Assembly: GCF_002407245.1 (NCBI RefSeq)
Contig: NZ_CP010681.1
Coordinates: 1,178,001 to 1,242,000, forward strand
DNA length: 64,000 bases
Direction: 5' to 3'
Origin: Phaeobacter piscinae
GTDB lineage: Bacteria; Pseudomonadota; Alphaproteobacteria; Rhodobacterales; Rhodobacteraceae
Shown here: positions 52,819-61,477 of the stretch, one piece after another
How positions within the stretch are numbered: the stretch's first letter is position 1
Layout: each line of letters begins with the position of its first letter
The notes under the pieces: generated by a model
Database searches by the model: none
Told to the model about the DNA's origin: nothing
The model's input: the letters and a program-made list of their open reading frames with translations, nothing else
Made by a program: the position numbers and the translations under genes

Positions 52819-53690
52819 TGCGGCCCGCGATTGTGCGCGCTGGTCGCTTGTGCTTGGGTCTTGCTGTGGCGCTGTCCGGTATCTCACTCGCATCTGTGGC
52901 CGTGGCTGAATGTGGCCCACGGGGTGATGCCTGTCAGATAAAAGACGGGGGTTATCATATCGTCCTGCCTGACACGCCACCTGACACGCATCCCGGCGCG
53001 GCAATCCCGGCAGTGATGTTTCTGCACGGATATGGCGGCTCGGGCGAAGCCGCCCTGCGCAATCAGGCGATGGTCGATGGTCTGACCGGGCGCGGCTATG
53101 CGGTCATCGCACCCACGGCGCTGCCCCGCAATCCCGGCGGCCCCCGCTCTTGGGCGTTTTTGGCTGATTTCGGTGGCCGTGACGAATCTGCCTTCTTCGA
53201 CGCAGTCCTGGAAGATGCCGAAAAGCAGTTTAACATCGACCGAGAGTCGATTGTATTATCAGGATTTTCCGCAGGTGCCTTCATGGTCAGCTATCTCGCG
53301 TGTTCGTCACCTGATCAGTTCCTTGCCTATGCAACGGTGTCGGGCAGTTTCTGGCGGCCTCAACCAGAGAGCTGCGCAGGCCCAATCCGCCTGATGCATA
53401 CTCATGGATGGGCGGATGAGGTGGTGCCGCTGGAAGGGCGCTACCTTGGAAACAGGCGCTTTCAGCAGGGCGATATCTTTGCCGGGCTGGAGTTGTGGCG
53501 GGATACCAACGGGTGCGACACACATGCGCCAAGCCGCAGTTGGTCCGCTGGCGGTCAACTGCGGCGTCGCTGGGACTGCGGACCGAACGCGGATATCGAA
53601 TTGGTGCTGTTTGCGGGCGGTCACCGGGTGCCACGGGATTGGGCCAACTGGCTGGTGGATTGGGTCGAGAACAGCGCACTGTCGCAATGA
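52818..53690 (+). CDS. Secreted poly(3-hydroxybutyrate) depolymerase-like esterase
   Basis: 290 aa. Signal peptide 1-30 (LGLAVALSGISLASVAVA). Alpha/beta hydrolase of the LpqC/PHB-depolymerase type: HGYGGSGEAA (70-79, oxyanion region), nucleophile GFSAGAF with Ser151, and a C-terminal AGGHRVPRDWANWL with the catalytic His. It lacks a substrate-binding domain, so oligomer or small-ester hydrolysis is more likely than granule degradation. Coupled to the rhodanese gene; the reason for this pairing is not evident. Confidence 0.85.
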   Translation: MRPAIVRAGRLCLGLAVALSGISLASVAVAECGPRGDACQIKDGGYHIVLPDTPPDTHPGAAIPAVMFLHGYGGSGEAALRNQAMVDGLTGRGYAVIAPTALPRNPGGPRSWAFLADFGGRDESAFFDAVLEDAEKQFNIDRESIVLSGFSAGAFMVSYLACSSPDQFLAYATVSGSFWRPQPESCAGPIRLMHTHGWADEVVPLEGRYLGNRRFQQGDIFAGLELWRDTNGCDTHAPSRSWSAGGQLRRRWDCGPNADIELVLFAGGHRVPRDWANWLVDWVENSALSQ

Positions 53691-53737
53691 GGCAACAGGT
53701 TTCGCGGTCATATTGATGTCGATATTTCAATAAAAAT

Positions 53738-53769
53738 ACCCTGAGAAATTTCCTAAAATCTCTCAGGGT
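53738..53769. terminator. Bidirectional terminator between the esterase and opgH genes
   Basis: ACCCTGAGA (53738-53746) pairs with TCTCAGGGT (53761-53769), 14-base AT-rich loop. Minus-strand transcripts from opgH run into TATTTTTATTG; the + side has TTACG. Confidence 0.8.
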
Positions 53770-53796
53770 TTACGTATTCACACAATTTCGGGCGTG

Positions 53797-55707
53797 TCAC
53801 TCAGCTGCAGTGCGATGCGTCGGCACGGTCTCCAATGCCATGCGCAGCCGATTGCGTCGGGCGCGAGCGATGCGGGTGATGCGGGGTTCTTTGTGGACTT
53901 CGCGTGTTGCCAGAAGGGCCTTGGCAAAGCGCTGCAACGGCACACCAGAGAGCGCCGACAGCGGCACCGCCAGCACCAGCGATAGCGCGATCGGCAGCAG
54001 CCAGACAGAGACCACACCCGCCAGAATACCGCTCCAGAGGGCAATCCCGCTGACAGTTTCCAGCGCATGGCACGTTATCAGCGTCCGCCAGGAATAGCGG
54101 CCACCGTCGCGTGCCTGTGGCGACCAGCCTTTTTGCAGGCCGAAGGTGGTGCGCAGCACAGCAATCATCTGTTGTACCATCAAGATTGGCGCATAAAGGA
54201 TCGCAAGTAGGATTTCCACGAACAGCGACAGGGTAAACCGACCCGCGCCACCATATTCGGAGAACCGGCTGCCGGTCATCGGCAGGGCAACAACAGCCAG
54301 CAATTTTGGCGCCAGCAACATGGCATAGATCAGCAGGATCACCAGCACATGGCGTGGCTCTGACATGTCGGGCCAAGACGGCATCAGCGGATTGGTTTCG
54401 CTGAAGTAGGTGAGGACAGAGGCCTCTTCGCCGCGTCCGATCAGTGCCCAGATCACCAGCAACGCGAACCAGACCGGTGCCATCAGATAACCGATGGCCC
54501 CATGCAGCAGATGGAACCGCGACAGCGCGCGAAAGCCCTTGGCGTTCAAGAGGTTCAGGTGCTGCAGGTTGCCCTGACACCAGCGCCGGTCACGTAGCAC
54601 GTGATCAATCAACGTCTGCGGTGTTTCCTCGTAGGAGCCACGGATACGCGGCAGGAACTGAACACTCCAGCCTGCGCGCCGCAGAAGGCCCGCTTCGACG
54701 AAGTCATGGCTCATGATCAGCTTCTCACCGCCAAAGACCGAGCGCAGCGGCGGCAACCCTGCGCAGGCGGCAAAGGCGCGGGTGCGGATGATCGCGTTAT
54801 GACCCCAATAATTGCCCTCGTGGCCAGCCCAGCGGGCCAACCCTTCGGCGAGTGCGAGACCGTATACGCCATTGGCAAATTGCTGCATTCGGCCAAAGAC
54901 TGACTGCGCGCCGATCAGCTGCGGGTAGCTCTGAATGAGGCCCGCGCCGGGATCGCGGGCCAACGCGTCCGCCAGATGGGCGATGGCGCGTCCCGTCATC
55001 AGGCTATCGGCATCCAGCACCAGCATGGCGTCCCAGCCCGCGCCCCAGCGGCGCACCCAATCGGCGATATTGCCAACCTTGCGGCCCGCGTTATCTTCGC
55101 GGCGGCGATAGTAAAGCTGGGTTCCGGCAGGCAGCATCGCACGCAGAGCCTCTACGCTGGCGCGTTCCTGCGCGGCGATGGCGTCATCGCGGGTGTCGGA
55201 CAGGATGAACATTGCATAGTCATGAACCCCGCCACGGGCATGCAGTTCTTCCAGCATCGACTGGGCATTGCCCAGCACATACCAGGGCACCTCATTGTAG
55301 ATCGGCATCAAGAGCGCGACCTTCATCCGCTGCGGGCGGCCTCGTCCCAAGGCGCGTGGCCGTTGCGAAAGACCCCAGAGGCCTAGAAGAACGGTCGAGA
55401 CCGAAAAGCAGATCCAGAAAAAGTTGAAGGAAATCAGCACCAGAAGCGCGATTTCCAGGGTGGAGAACCCGTCAGCAGCAAACCAATCCTTCATCCCCCA
55501 GGTCAGCAGGCCAGTTGCCGCCATCGCCGGGGAAAAGGCCAGCACCCGCCAGAGCGCGACCTGCCCTTGCGTTGCCTCACCCGTCTGTGCGGATGTGGGG
55601 ATCCGGTCAGCAAGAGCAGGGCAGGCCTGATCCTGAAAATAGGCGCCGAAGTTCTGCTCTGGCATGGCCAGTGGCTGTTCCGGCGGGGTCAGTGAAAAAT
55701 TGGTCAT
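53797..55707 (-). CDS. opgH: Glucan glucosyltransferase OpgH/MdoH
   Basis: 636 aa inner-membrane GT2 glycosyltransferase that polymerises the beta-glucan backbone of osmoregulated periplasmic glucans from UDP-glucose. N-terminal and C-terminal membrane helices flank a cytoplasmic catalytic domain: ALLMPIYNEVPW, LVLDADSLMTG (DxD) and RDRRWCQGNLQHL (QxxRW-type region). It is shorter than the enterobacterial ~850-aa form, as usual in Alphaproteobacteria. The ATG at 55707 overlaps the opgG stop by four bases. Confidence 0.94.
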   Translation of the reverse strand: MTNFSLTPPEQPLAMPEQNFGAYFQDQACPALADRIPTSAQTGEATQGQVALWRVLAFSPAMAATGLLTWGMKDWFAADGFSTLEIALLVLISFNFFWICFSVSTVLLGLWGLSQRPRALGRGRPQRMKVALLMPIYNEVPWYVLGNAQSMLEELHARGGVHDYAMFILSDTRDDAIAAQERASVEALRAMLPAGTQLYYRRREDNAGRKVGNIADWVRRWGAGWDAMLVLDADSLMTGRAIAHLADALARDPGAGLIQSYPQLIGAQSVFGRMQQFANGVYGLALAEGLARWAGHEGNYWGHNAIIRTRAFAACAGLPPLRSVFGGEKLIMSHDFVEAGLLRRAGWSVQFLPRIRGSYEETPQTLIDHVLRDRRWCQGNLQHLNLLNAKGFRALSRFHLLHGAIGYLMAPVWFALLVIWALIGRGEEASVLTYFSETNPLMPSWPDMSEPRHVLVILLIYAMLLAPKLLAVVALPMTGSRFSEYGGAGRFTLSLFVEILLAILYAPILMVQQMIAVLRTTFGLQKGWSPQARDGGRYSWRTLITCHALETVSGIALWSGILAGVVSVWLLPIALSLVLAVPLSALSGVPLQRFAKALLATREVHKEPRITRIARARRNRLRMALETVPTHRTAAE

Positions 55708-57227
55708 TTGGTCCACCGGTATAGCCAGACTTCCGAGGCAGGCTGACCTTCCTTGCGCAGCTCTGCGCGCAGTTCGACATGATCGCGCTCGCCCGGATCA
55801 AAGGCAAACGCCAGCCGCAAACCACCGGTTTCCGGGTTTTCCTGCAATACGCCTTCGGTCGGGGTGACATGGGGAGAGGTGATATGCGCCTCAAGATCAT
55901 CCACACCGCCCGCAAACATCGGGTGGGCGGCAAAGTCGATGGTCATGATGCGACCAGGATCCCCGAAGATCCGCGCGCCAGCCGCCGTGTTGATCACCTG
56001 TGGCACAGATAGGTCCGGACCATCGCCCCAGGTCAGGCGGTAGTCGATATTGATTTCGGAACCGGGCGCGTAACTCTCACGTGGGCGCCAATAGGCAACG
56101 ATATTGTCGTAGATTTCTTTGTCGGCCGGGATTTCCACCAATGTGACCGCGCCCTTGCCCCAATCGCCCTTCGGCTCCACCCACAGCGCCGGGCGCTGGT
56201 GATAATGGGCCTCCAGATCCTCGTAGTCCGACAGCAGCCTAGGGCGCTGCATCAGGCCAAAGCCACGCGGGTTTTCATCGACAAAGGAAGACAGTTGCAG
56301 CGTTTTCGGGTTGGCCAGCGGTCGCCATAGGGTTTCGCCATTTCCGTTGACCACCAGCAACCCATCGCTGTCATGGACTGCGGGGCGGAAATCATCAAAC
56401 CGGTTGCGGTTGGTCTGATCGAAGAGGAACATCGACGTGAGTGGTCCAAGCCCGATATTGTCCAGCTCTTCGCGGGCAAAGAGGCGCGCCTCGACCTCCA
56501 TCACGGTGTTCTGACCGGGCAGGATATCGAATCGGTAGGCACCAGTGACCGAAGGGGAATCCATCAGGGCATGGACCACCATATTCTTTTGTCCCGGTAC
56601 TGGAGCTTCGAGCCAGAACGATATGAATTCAGGGAATTCTTCGCCTTTTGCGGAGGCCGTGTTCACGGCCAGCCCCCGTGCCGACAGCCCATAGGTATGG
56701 GCGGCCCCGATGGCGCGGAAGTAACTCGCCCCTTGAAAGACGCAGAACTCGGTTTTCTTGCCCGGTTCTTTCAGATCGGTGCGCAGGCGAAAGCCGGAAT
56801 AGCCAAGGCTGTCGTCAATGCTGAGATCAGGCGCCTTATCGGTTTTGTCAAACAGGGACAGATCAAAGGCCACCGGCTGTGCCAGGCCATTTTCGACGGT
56901 GAAAATCTCTACCGGGCGGGGGAAGTAGAGCCCCGGCAGGAAGAAATCAACGTTGTAACTGCGCGGGGTTTTCGACCAGAGCGCGTCACGGCTGCGGAAC
57001 CAGCGGGTCTGATAGTCCTCATAGCTTTGCTCCTGCCAGTCCTGCGGAACGCTGGCGCGGGGCGCATAGGGGGCGGCTGCGAGATCGCGGGCAAGGGACA
57101 CCACGGTTTCGCGCGAAAAGGCAGGGCCACCCGTCGCCAATGCGGGCGATGTCAGCGCCCCAAGCGCAAACGGAGCGGTGCTGGCCAGGGCCGTTGCCAG
57201 AAAGGTGCGTCGCGAAAATGCTCTCAT
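55704..57227 (-). CDS. opgG: Periplasmic glucan biosynthesis protein OpgG/OpgD
   Basis: 507 aa. Twin-arginine signal: SRRTFLATALASTAPFALG (5-23), so export is probably by Tat, the behaviour of E. coli OpgD rather than OpgG. The mature protein is the MdoG beta-sandwich (FSRETVVSLARDLAAAPY, FFLPGLYFPRPVEIF, SRLTWGDG). It shapes or branches the nascent glucan in the periplasm. I choose the ATG at 57227, which overlaps the opgC stop by four bases; an ATG five codons earlier is possible. Confidence 0.92.
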   Translation of the reverse strand: MRAFSRRTFLATALASTAPFALGALTSPALATGGPAFSRETVVSLARDLAAAPYAPRASVPQDWQEQSYEDYQTRWFRSRDALWSKTPRSYNVDFFLPGLYFPRPVEIFTVENGLAQPVAFDLSLFDKTDKAPDLSIDDSLGYSGFRLRTDLKEPGKKTEFCVFQGASYFRAIGAAHTYGLSARGLAVNTASAKGEEFPEFISFWLEAPVPGQKNMVVHALMDSPSVTGAYRFDILPGQNTVMEVEARLFAREELDNIGLGPLTSMFLFDQTNRNRFDDFRPAVHDSDGLLVVNGNGETLWRPLANPKTLQLSSFVDENPRGFGLMQRPRLLSDYEDLEAHYHQRPALWVEPKGDWGKGAVTLVEIPADKEIYDNIVAYWRPRESYAPGSEINIDYRLTWGDGPDLSVPQVINTAAGARIFGDPGRIMTIDFAAHPMFAGGVDDLEAHITSPHVTPTEGVLQENPETGGLRLAFAFDPGERDHVELRAELRKEGQPASEVWLYRWTK

Positions 57228-58495
57228 CTCTTGGTTTTCCATGGATGCGATTTGAACCAGGCAGCGATATAGGCGCAGCCAATGATCAGGCCAAACCCTG
57301 TGAGGTTGAAAAATGCGGTTGTCAGGACAGACCGGTCCGTCAGGTCCATGGCAAAGCCAAGGAGCCGTGCCAGTGCCATTGAGAAGACAAAGACCGCAAG
57401 CGATTGCTGACCGACCTTGGTGATCAGCGACAGGAGCACGGCCCAGATGCGAGCCGCCGTTGACTGGCCGGATGCGATCAGGCGTCGACCACCTTCACCG
57501 GCGATCACCCAACCGAGATAGGCCAGCGACAGGAAGTGGCCAAAGCGCAGCAGGCCAAAGTCGGTTTTCTCCCGCCATTCCGCCGTCTGTTTCCAGGTGG
57601 GACGGATGAGGTCGGCAAGATCCTGGTTCCAGGCCTCGACCCAGAGAAAGACCTTCCAGGACCCAAACGGGGCCAGCAGGACGAGGTAGGCTGCGGCCAC
57701 GACCACCAGCACACGGGAAACGGGCGGGGCTGGCAGCCAGCCCTTCATGAAGGCAAAGCCGGTAAAGAACAAAAGCTGCCAGCCAAAGGGATTAAAGAAC
57801 CATTCCCGGCTGGACCAGGGTTCAGCCGAGAGCGACAGCCCATCCGGTCCAAGGCCGATCATATAGGGGTTGGCGAGTAGCCAGATCCCTACTGAGGCTG
57901 CAGCCACAGCCCAGATCCCGATGCGTTCCAGCCCCATCATCAGCGGCATCAGCGCCAGAACAACCAGATACATCGGCAGGATGTCGAAATAGTTCGGCAC
58001 ATAGCTGAGCGTCATCAACCCGACCAGCTGCGGCACCGGGTTTTCAAAGAACGGGCGCAGATTAAGCGAGGCGATATAGCTTTTGTCGAAGCTGCCATAG
58101 AGATCCAGAGCCGCCATGCTGGTCGCGATAAACACAAACAGCCCGATATGAGCCCAGAACACCTGCCAGCAGCGAAACAGAACCCGTGCGCTGCCCATCA
58201 GCCATCCCTGACGGCCAAAGGTACCGCCGAAGGCGATGGCCGAGGCCATGCCGGAACAGAACACAAAGATCTCTGTCGCGTCTGAGAAGCCAAACCGCGC
58301 CGGGATCCATCCTGTCCAGCGGTTGCCGGGGATATGGGCGCAGAGGATGATGAACATCGCTATGCCCCGGTAGAAATCCAGACGTGGATCACGGGGTGCA
58401 CGCGGTTGCACGTCCGATTGCGGGGCAACCGGGCGATTGGCCACTGGTGTGGTCTCGGTGCCCTTGGCACCGGGAAAGGGCGAGATGGTCGCCAT
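57224..58495 (-). CDS. opgC: OpgC-type membrane acyltransferase
   Basis: 423 aa with about ten helices. RLDFYRGIAMFIILCAHIPGN at 38-58 (split motif; conserved R and H) and ATEIFVFCSGMASAIAFGG mark the OpgC_C acyltransferase_3-like family that adds succinyl or other acyl groups to periplasmic glucan. It lies between the TPR gene (23 bases upstream) and opgG (4-base overlap). Confidence 0.93.
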   Translation of the reverse strand: MATISPFPGAKGTETTPVANRPVAPQSDVQPRAPRDPRLDFYRGIAMFIILCAHIPGNRWTGWIPARFGFSDATEIFVFCSGMASAIAFGGTFGRQGWLMGSARVLFRCWQVFWAHIGLFVFIATSMAALDLYGSFDKSYIASLNLRPFFENPVPQLVGLMTLSYVPNYFDILPMYLVVLALMPLMMGLERIGIWAVAAASVGIWLLANPYMIGLGPDGLSLSAEPWSSREWFFNPFGWQLLFFTGFAFMKGWLPAPPVSRVLVVVAAAYLVLLAPFGSWKVFLWVEAWNQDLADLIRPTWKQTAEWREKTDFGLLRFGHFLSLAYLGWVIAGEGGRRLIASGQSTAARIWAVLLSLITKVGQQSLAVFVFSMALARLLGFAMDLTDRSVLTTAFFNLTGFGLIIGCAYIAAWFKSHPWKTKR

Positions 58496-58518
58496 AGGTT
58501 GTCGTGTCCTTACTTCGG

Positions 58519-59883
58519 TTATTCTGCCGGGACGCTTTGCGCGCCTGGCGCACCACGTCCGGCAGCAATCAGGGCGCGGCGCGCCTGGGCATAGCTGTCT
58601 TCGGCGCCACCTCGCTGGGCCCGCCGTTCGTTGAGAATAGCCTCCACCGCATCCAGACGGCCCGCCCGGAGGCCTGCATCAATGGTCACGCGTTCAAAGA
58701 CGTCCCGCTGGGCATGGCTGCCACCGGCCAGTTGCAGCGAACTGCGGCCCGTCGCCAGATATCCAAAGGCCTCGCTGTAGTTGCCTTCGCCAAACGCCTC
58801 CAGCCCGAGCGCGAGACCACATCCGGGCGTTGCCATGCGGGCATCGCTTTCACTTGCGCCGCGACGGGCGTCGGCATGAATGCGCTGTACCAGCTGACCG
58901 GTCTCAAGTTTGCGATCATCCCCAACCAGCGCCAGCAGATAATGCATGTCAGCAAAGATCAGACAGCCATCCTCGGTGCGGTTGGCGCAAAGTTCGGCCA
59001 GTTCTTCCCAGCGGTCGCCAATGGCCACGCCTTCCAATTCCAACCGCATCAGCAGTGAGGTGGCGTTGGAGATGTCGCGGTAATCGTCGGTTTTATCCTT
59101 GCGGATCTCATGATCATAGAGCGCCAGAACCTGTTCGGTTTGGCCTTGATCCAAGTGCATTAGCGCTTTGTGCCACCAGACGTGGTAGCGGAAATTGTTG
59201 CAATGTGCCCAGGCCTCCTCGCGCCCGGTGAGCCAGTCCAACCCGGCGCGTGAATTGCCTGTCATGTCATGCACATGGGCCACGGCGTGCAGGCCCCAGG
59301 CATCATCCGGCGCCATCCAGAGCGCCTGTCGGCCAGTCGCGTCGGCCAGATCATAAGCGCCGGTCTCCTCAAGCGAGAAAGCATGACAGCCAAGCAGATA
59401 TCCCCGCCCGGCGTGATCAGGCGCATAGGCAGGCAATACGCGTTCAATGGATCGACGCATGCCCGTGCTGTCACCGAGAATGAAGCGGATCGCATGGCTC
59501 AGTTTCATCGCCAGCGCATCCTCCGGGTGGCTGCGCAGCACCGTCTCCATCTCGGCAATTGCAGCGGAGGGACGCCCCTCTAGCCAAGCTCCGAGTGCTG
59601 CAATGTAGTGACGCTCGCGCGGGAGGGCGCCGTCTTCGGTGGCCCTGGCGGCGGCATAGGCGTCATGGGCGGCCTGCATCAGCTCTGCCCGGCCCAAGAG
59701 CAGGACAAACATGCCCTTGGCAGCCTGCGCCAGTGCAAACTCCGGGGCGGTGTCCAGCAGGGCACCGAGATGCGTTGGCGCCGCAGCGGCATGTGACAGA
59801 ACCCCCATCTGTACGGCGTTCCAGTTCTCAAGGGCTGCGGCGTCTGTCAGACTGGTCTCTTGGCCGAATATATCTTGCATCAT
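58519..59883 (-). CDS. Tetratricopeptide-repeat protein (TTC38-like)
   Basis: 454 aa from the ATG at 59883 (GGA upstream; a second ATG follows directly). Several helical TPR-like units (FALAQAAKGMFVLLLGR, HYIAALGAWLEGRPSAAIAEMETVL, DDAWGLHAVAHVHDMTG, RYHVWWHKALMHLDQGQ) match the TTC38 family found in bacteria and animals. No signal peptide. It heads the opg operon, but its role in glucan synthesis is unknown and may be unrelated. An 84-codon upstream frame is rejected for lack of support. Confidence 0.82.
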   Translation of the reverse strand: MMQDIFGQETSLTDAAALENWNAVQMGVLSHAAAAPTHLGALLDTAPEFALAQAAKGMFVLLLGRAELMQAAHDAYAAARATEDGALPRERHYIAALGAWLEGRPSAAIAEMETVLRSHPEDALAMKLSHAIRFILGDSTGMRRSIERVLPAYAPDHAGRGYLLGCHAFSLEETGAYDLADATGRQALWMAPDDAWGLHAVAHVHDMTGNSRAGLDWLTGREEAWAHCNNFRYHVWWHKALMHLDQGQTEQVLALYDHEIRKDKTDDYRDISNATSLLMRLELEGVAIGDRWEELAELCANRTEDGCLIFADMHYLLALVGDDRKLETGQLVQRIHADARRGASESDARMATPGCGLALGLEAFGEGNYSEAFGYLATGRSSLQLAGGSHAQRDVFERVTIDAGLRAGRLDAVEAILNERRAQRGGAEDSYAQARRALIAAGRGAPGAQSVPAE

Positions 59884-60256
59884 CGTTTGTCCGATCCGTG
59901 TCAAAAACGAAAGCAGTGGCGCTTTGTCGTCGAGCCTAAAGCACGCTATCGCGTCTCGCGATGCCCGCTCGCGGTTTGGTGAAGTGGCGTGTGCAATCTC
60001 GTGGGAATAGGGAGCCAACCATGTCGATTGGCAGCGATTTCCCGCATTTTTACCAATCTGGCAAGCCTGGGATGCCTGGCTTTGGCCGAAGATCGCCAGT
60101 TTCTGTAACACTCGGCCAGATCCTGCCGGTTGCAAATGACCAACCGGACTGTTTTCCGCGATTTCCTAAGGGGATAGGAGTGGCGTTCCCCTCAATCCCT
60201 CTGCGTTGATGCAGGTGGATTGAGGGGGCACCGATGCCGCGCCGTCGCGATCAGTG
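59884..60256. other. Intergenic region upstream of the TPR-opg operon
   Basis: 373 bases between the TPR start and the CoA-transferase stop. It must hold the opg operon promoter. It contains the large hairpin at 60188-60227 and no convincing gene. Confidence 0.55.
60188..60227. repeat. Large nested hairpin downstream of the CoA-transferase gene
   Basis: CCCCTCAATCC (60188-60198) pairs perfectly with GGATTGAGGGG (60217-60227); inside the 18-base loop CTGC (60201-60204) pairs with GCAG (60211-60214). It lies 30 bases after the CoA-transferase stop and may end that transcript, but no T run follows on either strand. Confidence 0.6.
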
Positions 60257-61477
60257 TCAGCGGCTCTCTTCGTTAAAGGGGTTCGTTGCCGTCGAAAGAA
60301 GGTCGGTGCTGTCGCCACAGGTTGGTGGCGCGTGCCGATAGGTGACCGGCGTGCGCGAGAATTTCAGCGGGTTGCCCAACAGCCTGACAGGCCCGGCAGC
60401 AGAGGTCATCTCAATTGTCATTTCGCGGGCCGCAACTTGATCGCTGGCAAAAACCTGATCCAGCGTTTGCACCGGCCCGGCGGGCACTTTGCGGGCCTCC
60501 ATCGCGGCGATCACTGCGTCGGTGCTGTATTGGCGGAGAGCAGGCACCAGAATATCGGCCAGCGCATCGCGGTTCTGCAACCGAGCCGGATTTGTGGCAA
60601 AACGCGGATCCCGCGCCAGCCCATCCAGCCCGAGAAAGGACAGGAATCGGCCAAATTGCGCGTCGTTGCCCACCGCCAGAATCACATGCCCGTCAGAGGT
60701 TTCATAAAGCCCATATGGCACAATGCTCGGATGCTCATTGCCGCGCCGTTTCGGGGCGGTCCCTGTATTGAGCGTGGCGACACCTTCGTTGATCAGCCAG
60801 GCGATCTGTGCATCAACAAGCGCGATATCAACCTGCTGGCCCTCGCCGGTCTGCTCCTTGTGACGCAGGGCAGCCAATATGCCGACGCAGGCATACATGC
60901 CGCACATCACATCGGCGATGCCGACGCCGACCTTCACGGGGCGCCCGTCCGGTTCACCGGTCAGCGACATGATCCCGCCGTAGCCCTGCGCCATCAGATC
61001 ATAACCGGGCTTCTGCGCGTTGGGGCCGGTCTGCCCGTAGCCCGAGATGGACCCATAGACGAGATGCGGAAACTCTGCATGCAGGCTGTCGTAATCGAGC
61101 CCGTATTTGGCCAGCCCGCCGGGTTTGAAGTTCTCTAGCAGAATATCTGCTTCGGCGGCGAGGCGGCGGATCACCTGCTGCCCCTCGGCGGTAGAGATAT
61201 CCACCTCGACGGAGCGCTTGTTGCGGTTCGCGGCCATGAAATAAGCTGAAAGATCGGATTGCTGACCCTCGGCATCGACCACATAGGGTGGTCCCCAGTG
61301 GCGGGTGTCATCGCCGCCGCTCTGCGGATTTTCCACCTTCAGCACGCTGGCGCCCAGATCGCCCAGCATCTGGGTGCAGGTTGGCCCCGCCAAAATGCGA
61401 GAGAGGTCCAGCACCTTGATGCCTGTGAGGGGTCCGTGGGGCAGTTTGCCGTCGGTGGTCGGATCAGATGAGCCCAT
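60257..61477 (-). CDS. CaiB/BaiF family CoA-transferase
   Basis: 406 aa class III CoA-transferase. Motifs: GIKVLDLSRILAGPTCTQMLGDLGA, NRNKRSVEVD, and the catalytic Asp in KPGYDLMAQGYGG. It moves CoA between carboxylates such as formyl/oxalyl or other acyl pairs; the donor is unknown. The ATG at 61477 has GGGAGG seven bases upstream (ATG 61480 is also possible). It overlaps the TPP enzyme by 14 bases, so the two are translationally linked. Confidence 0.92.
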   Translation of the reverse strand: MGSSDPTTDGKLPHGPLTGIKVLDLSRILAGPTCTQMLGDLGASVLKVENPQSGGDDTRHWGPPYVVDAEGQQSDLSAYFMAANRNKRSVEVDISTAEGQQVIRRLAAEADILLENFKPGGLAKYGLDYDSLHAEFPHLVYGSISGYGQTGPNAQKPGYDLMAQGYGGIMSLTGEPDGRPVKVGVGIADVMCGMYACVGILAALRHKEQTGEGQQVDIALVDAQIAWLINEGVATLNTGTAPKRRGNEHPSIVPYGLYETSDGHVILAVGNDAQFGRFLSFLGLDGLARDPRFATNPARLQNRDALADILVPALRQYSTDAVIAAMEARKVPAGPVQTLDQVFASDQVAAREMTIEMTSAAGPVRLLGNPLKFSRTPVTYRHAPPTCGDSTDLLSTATNPFNEESR

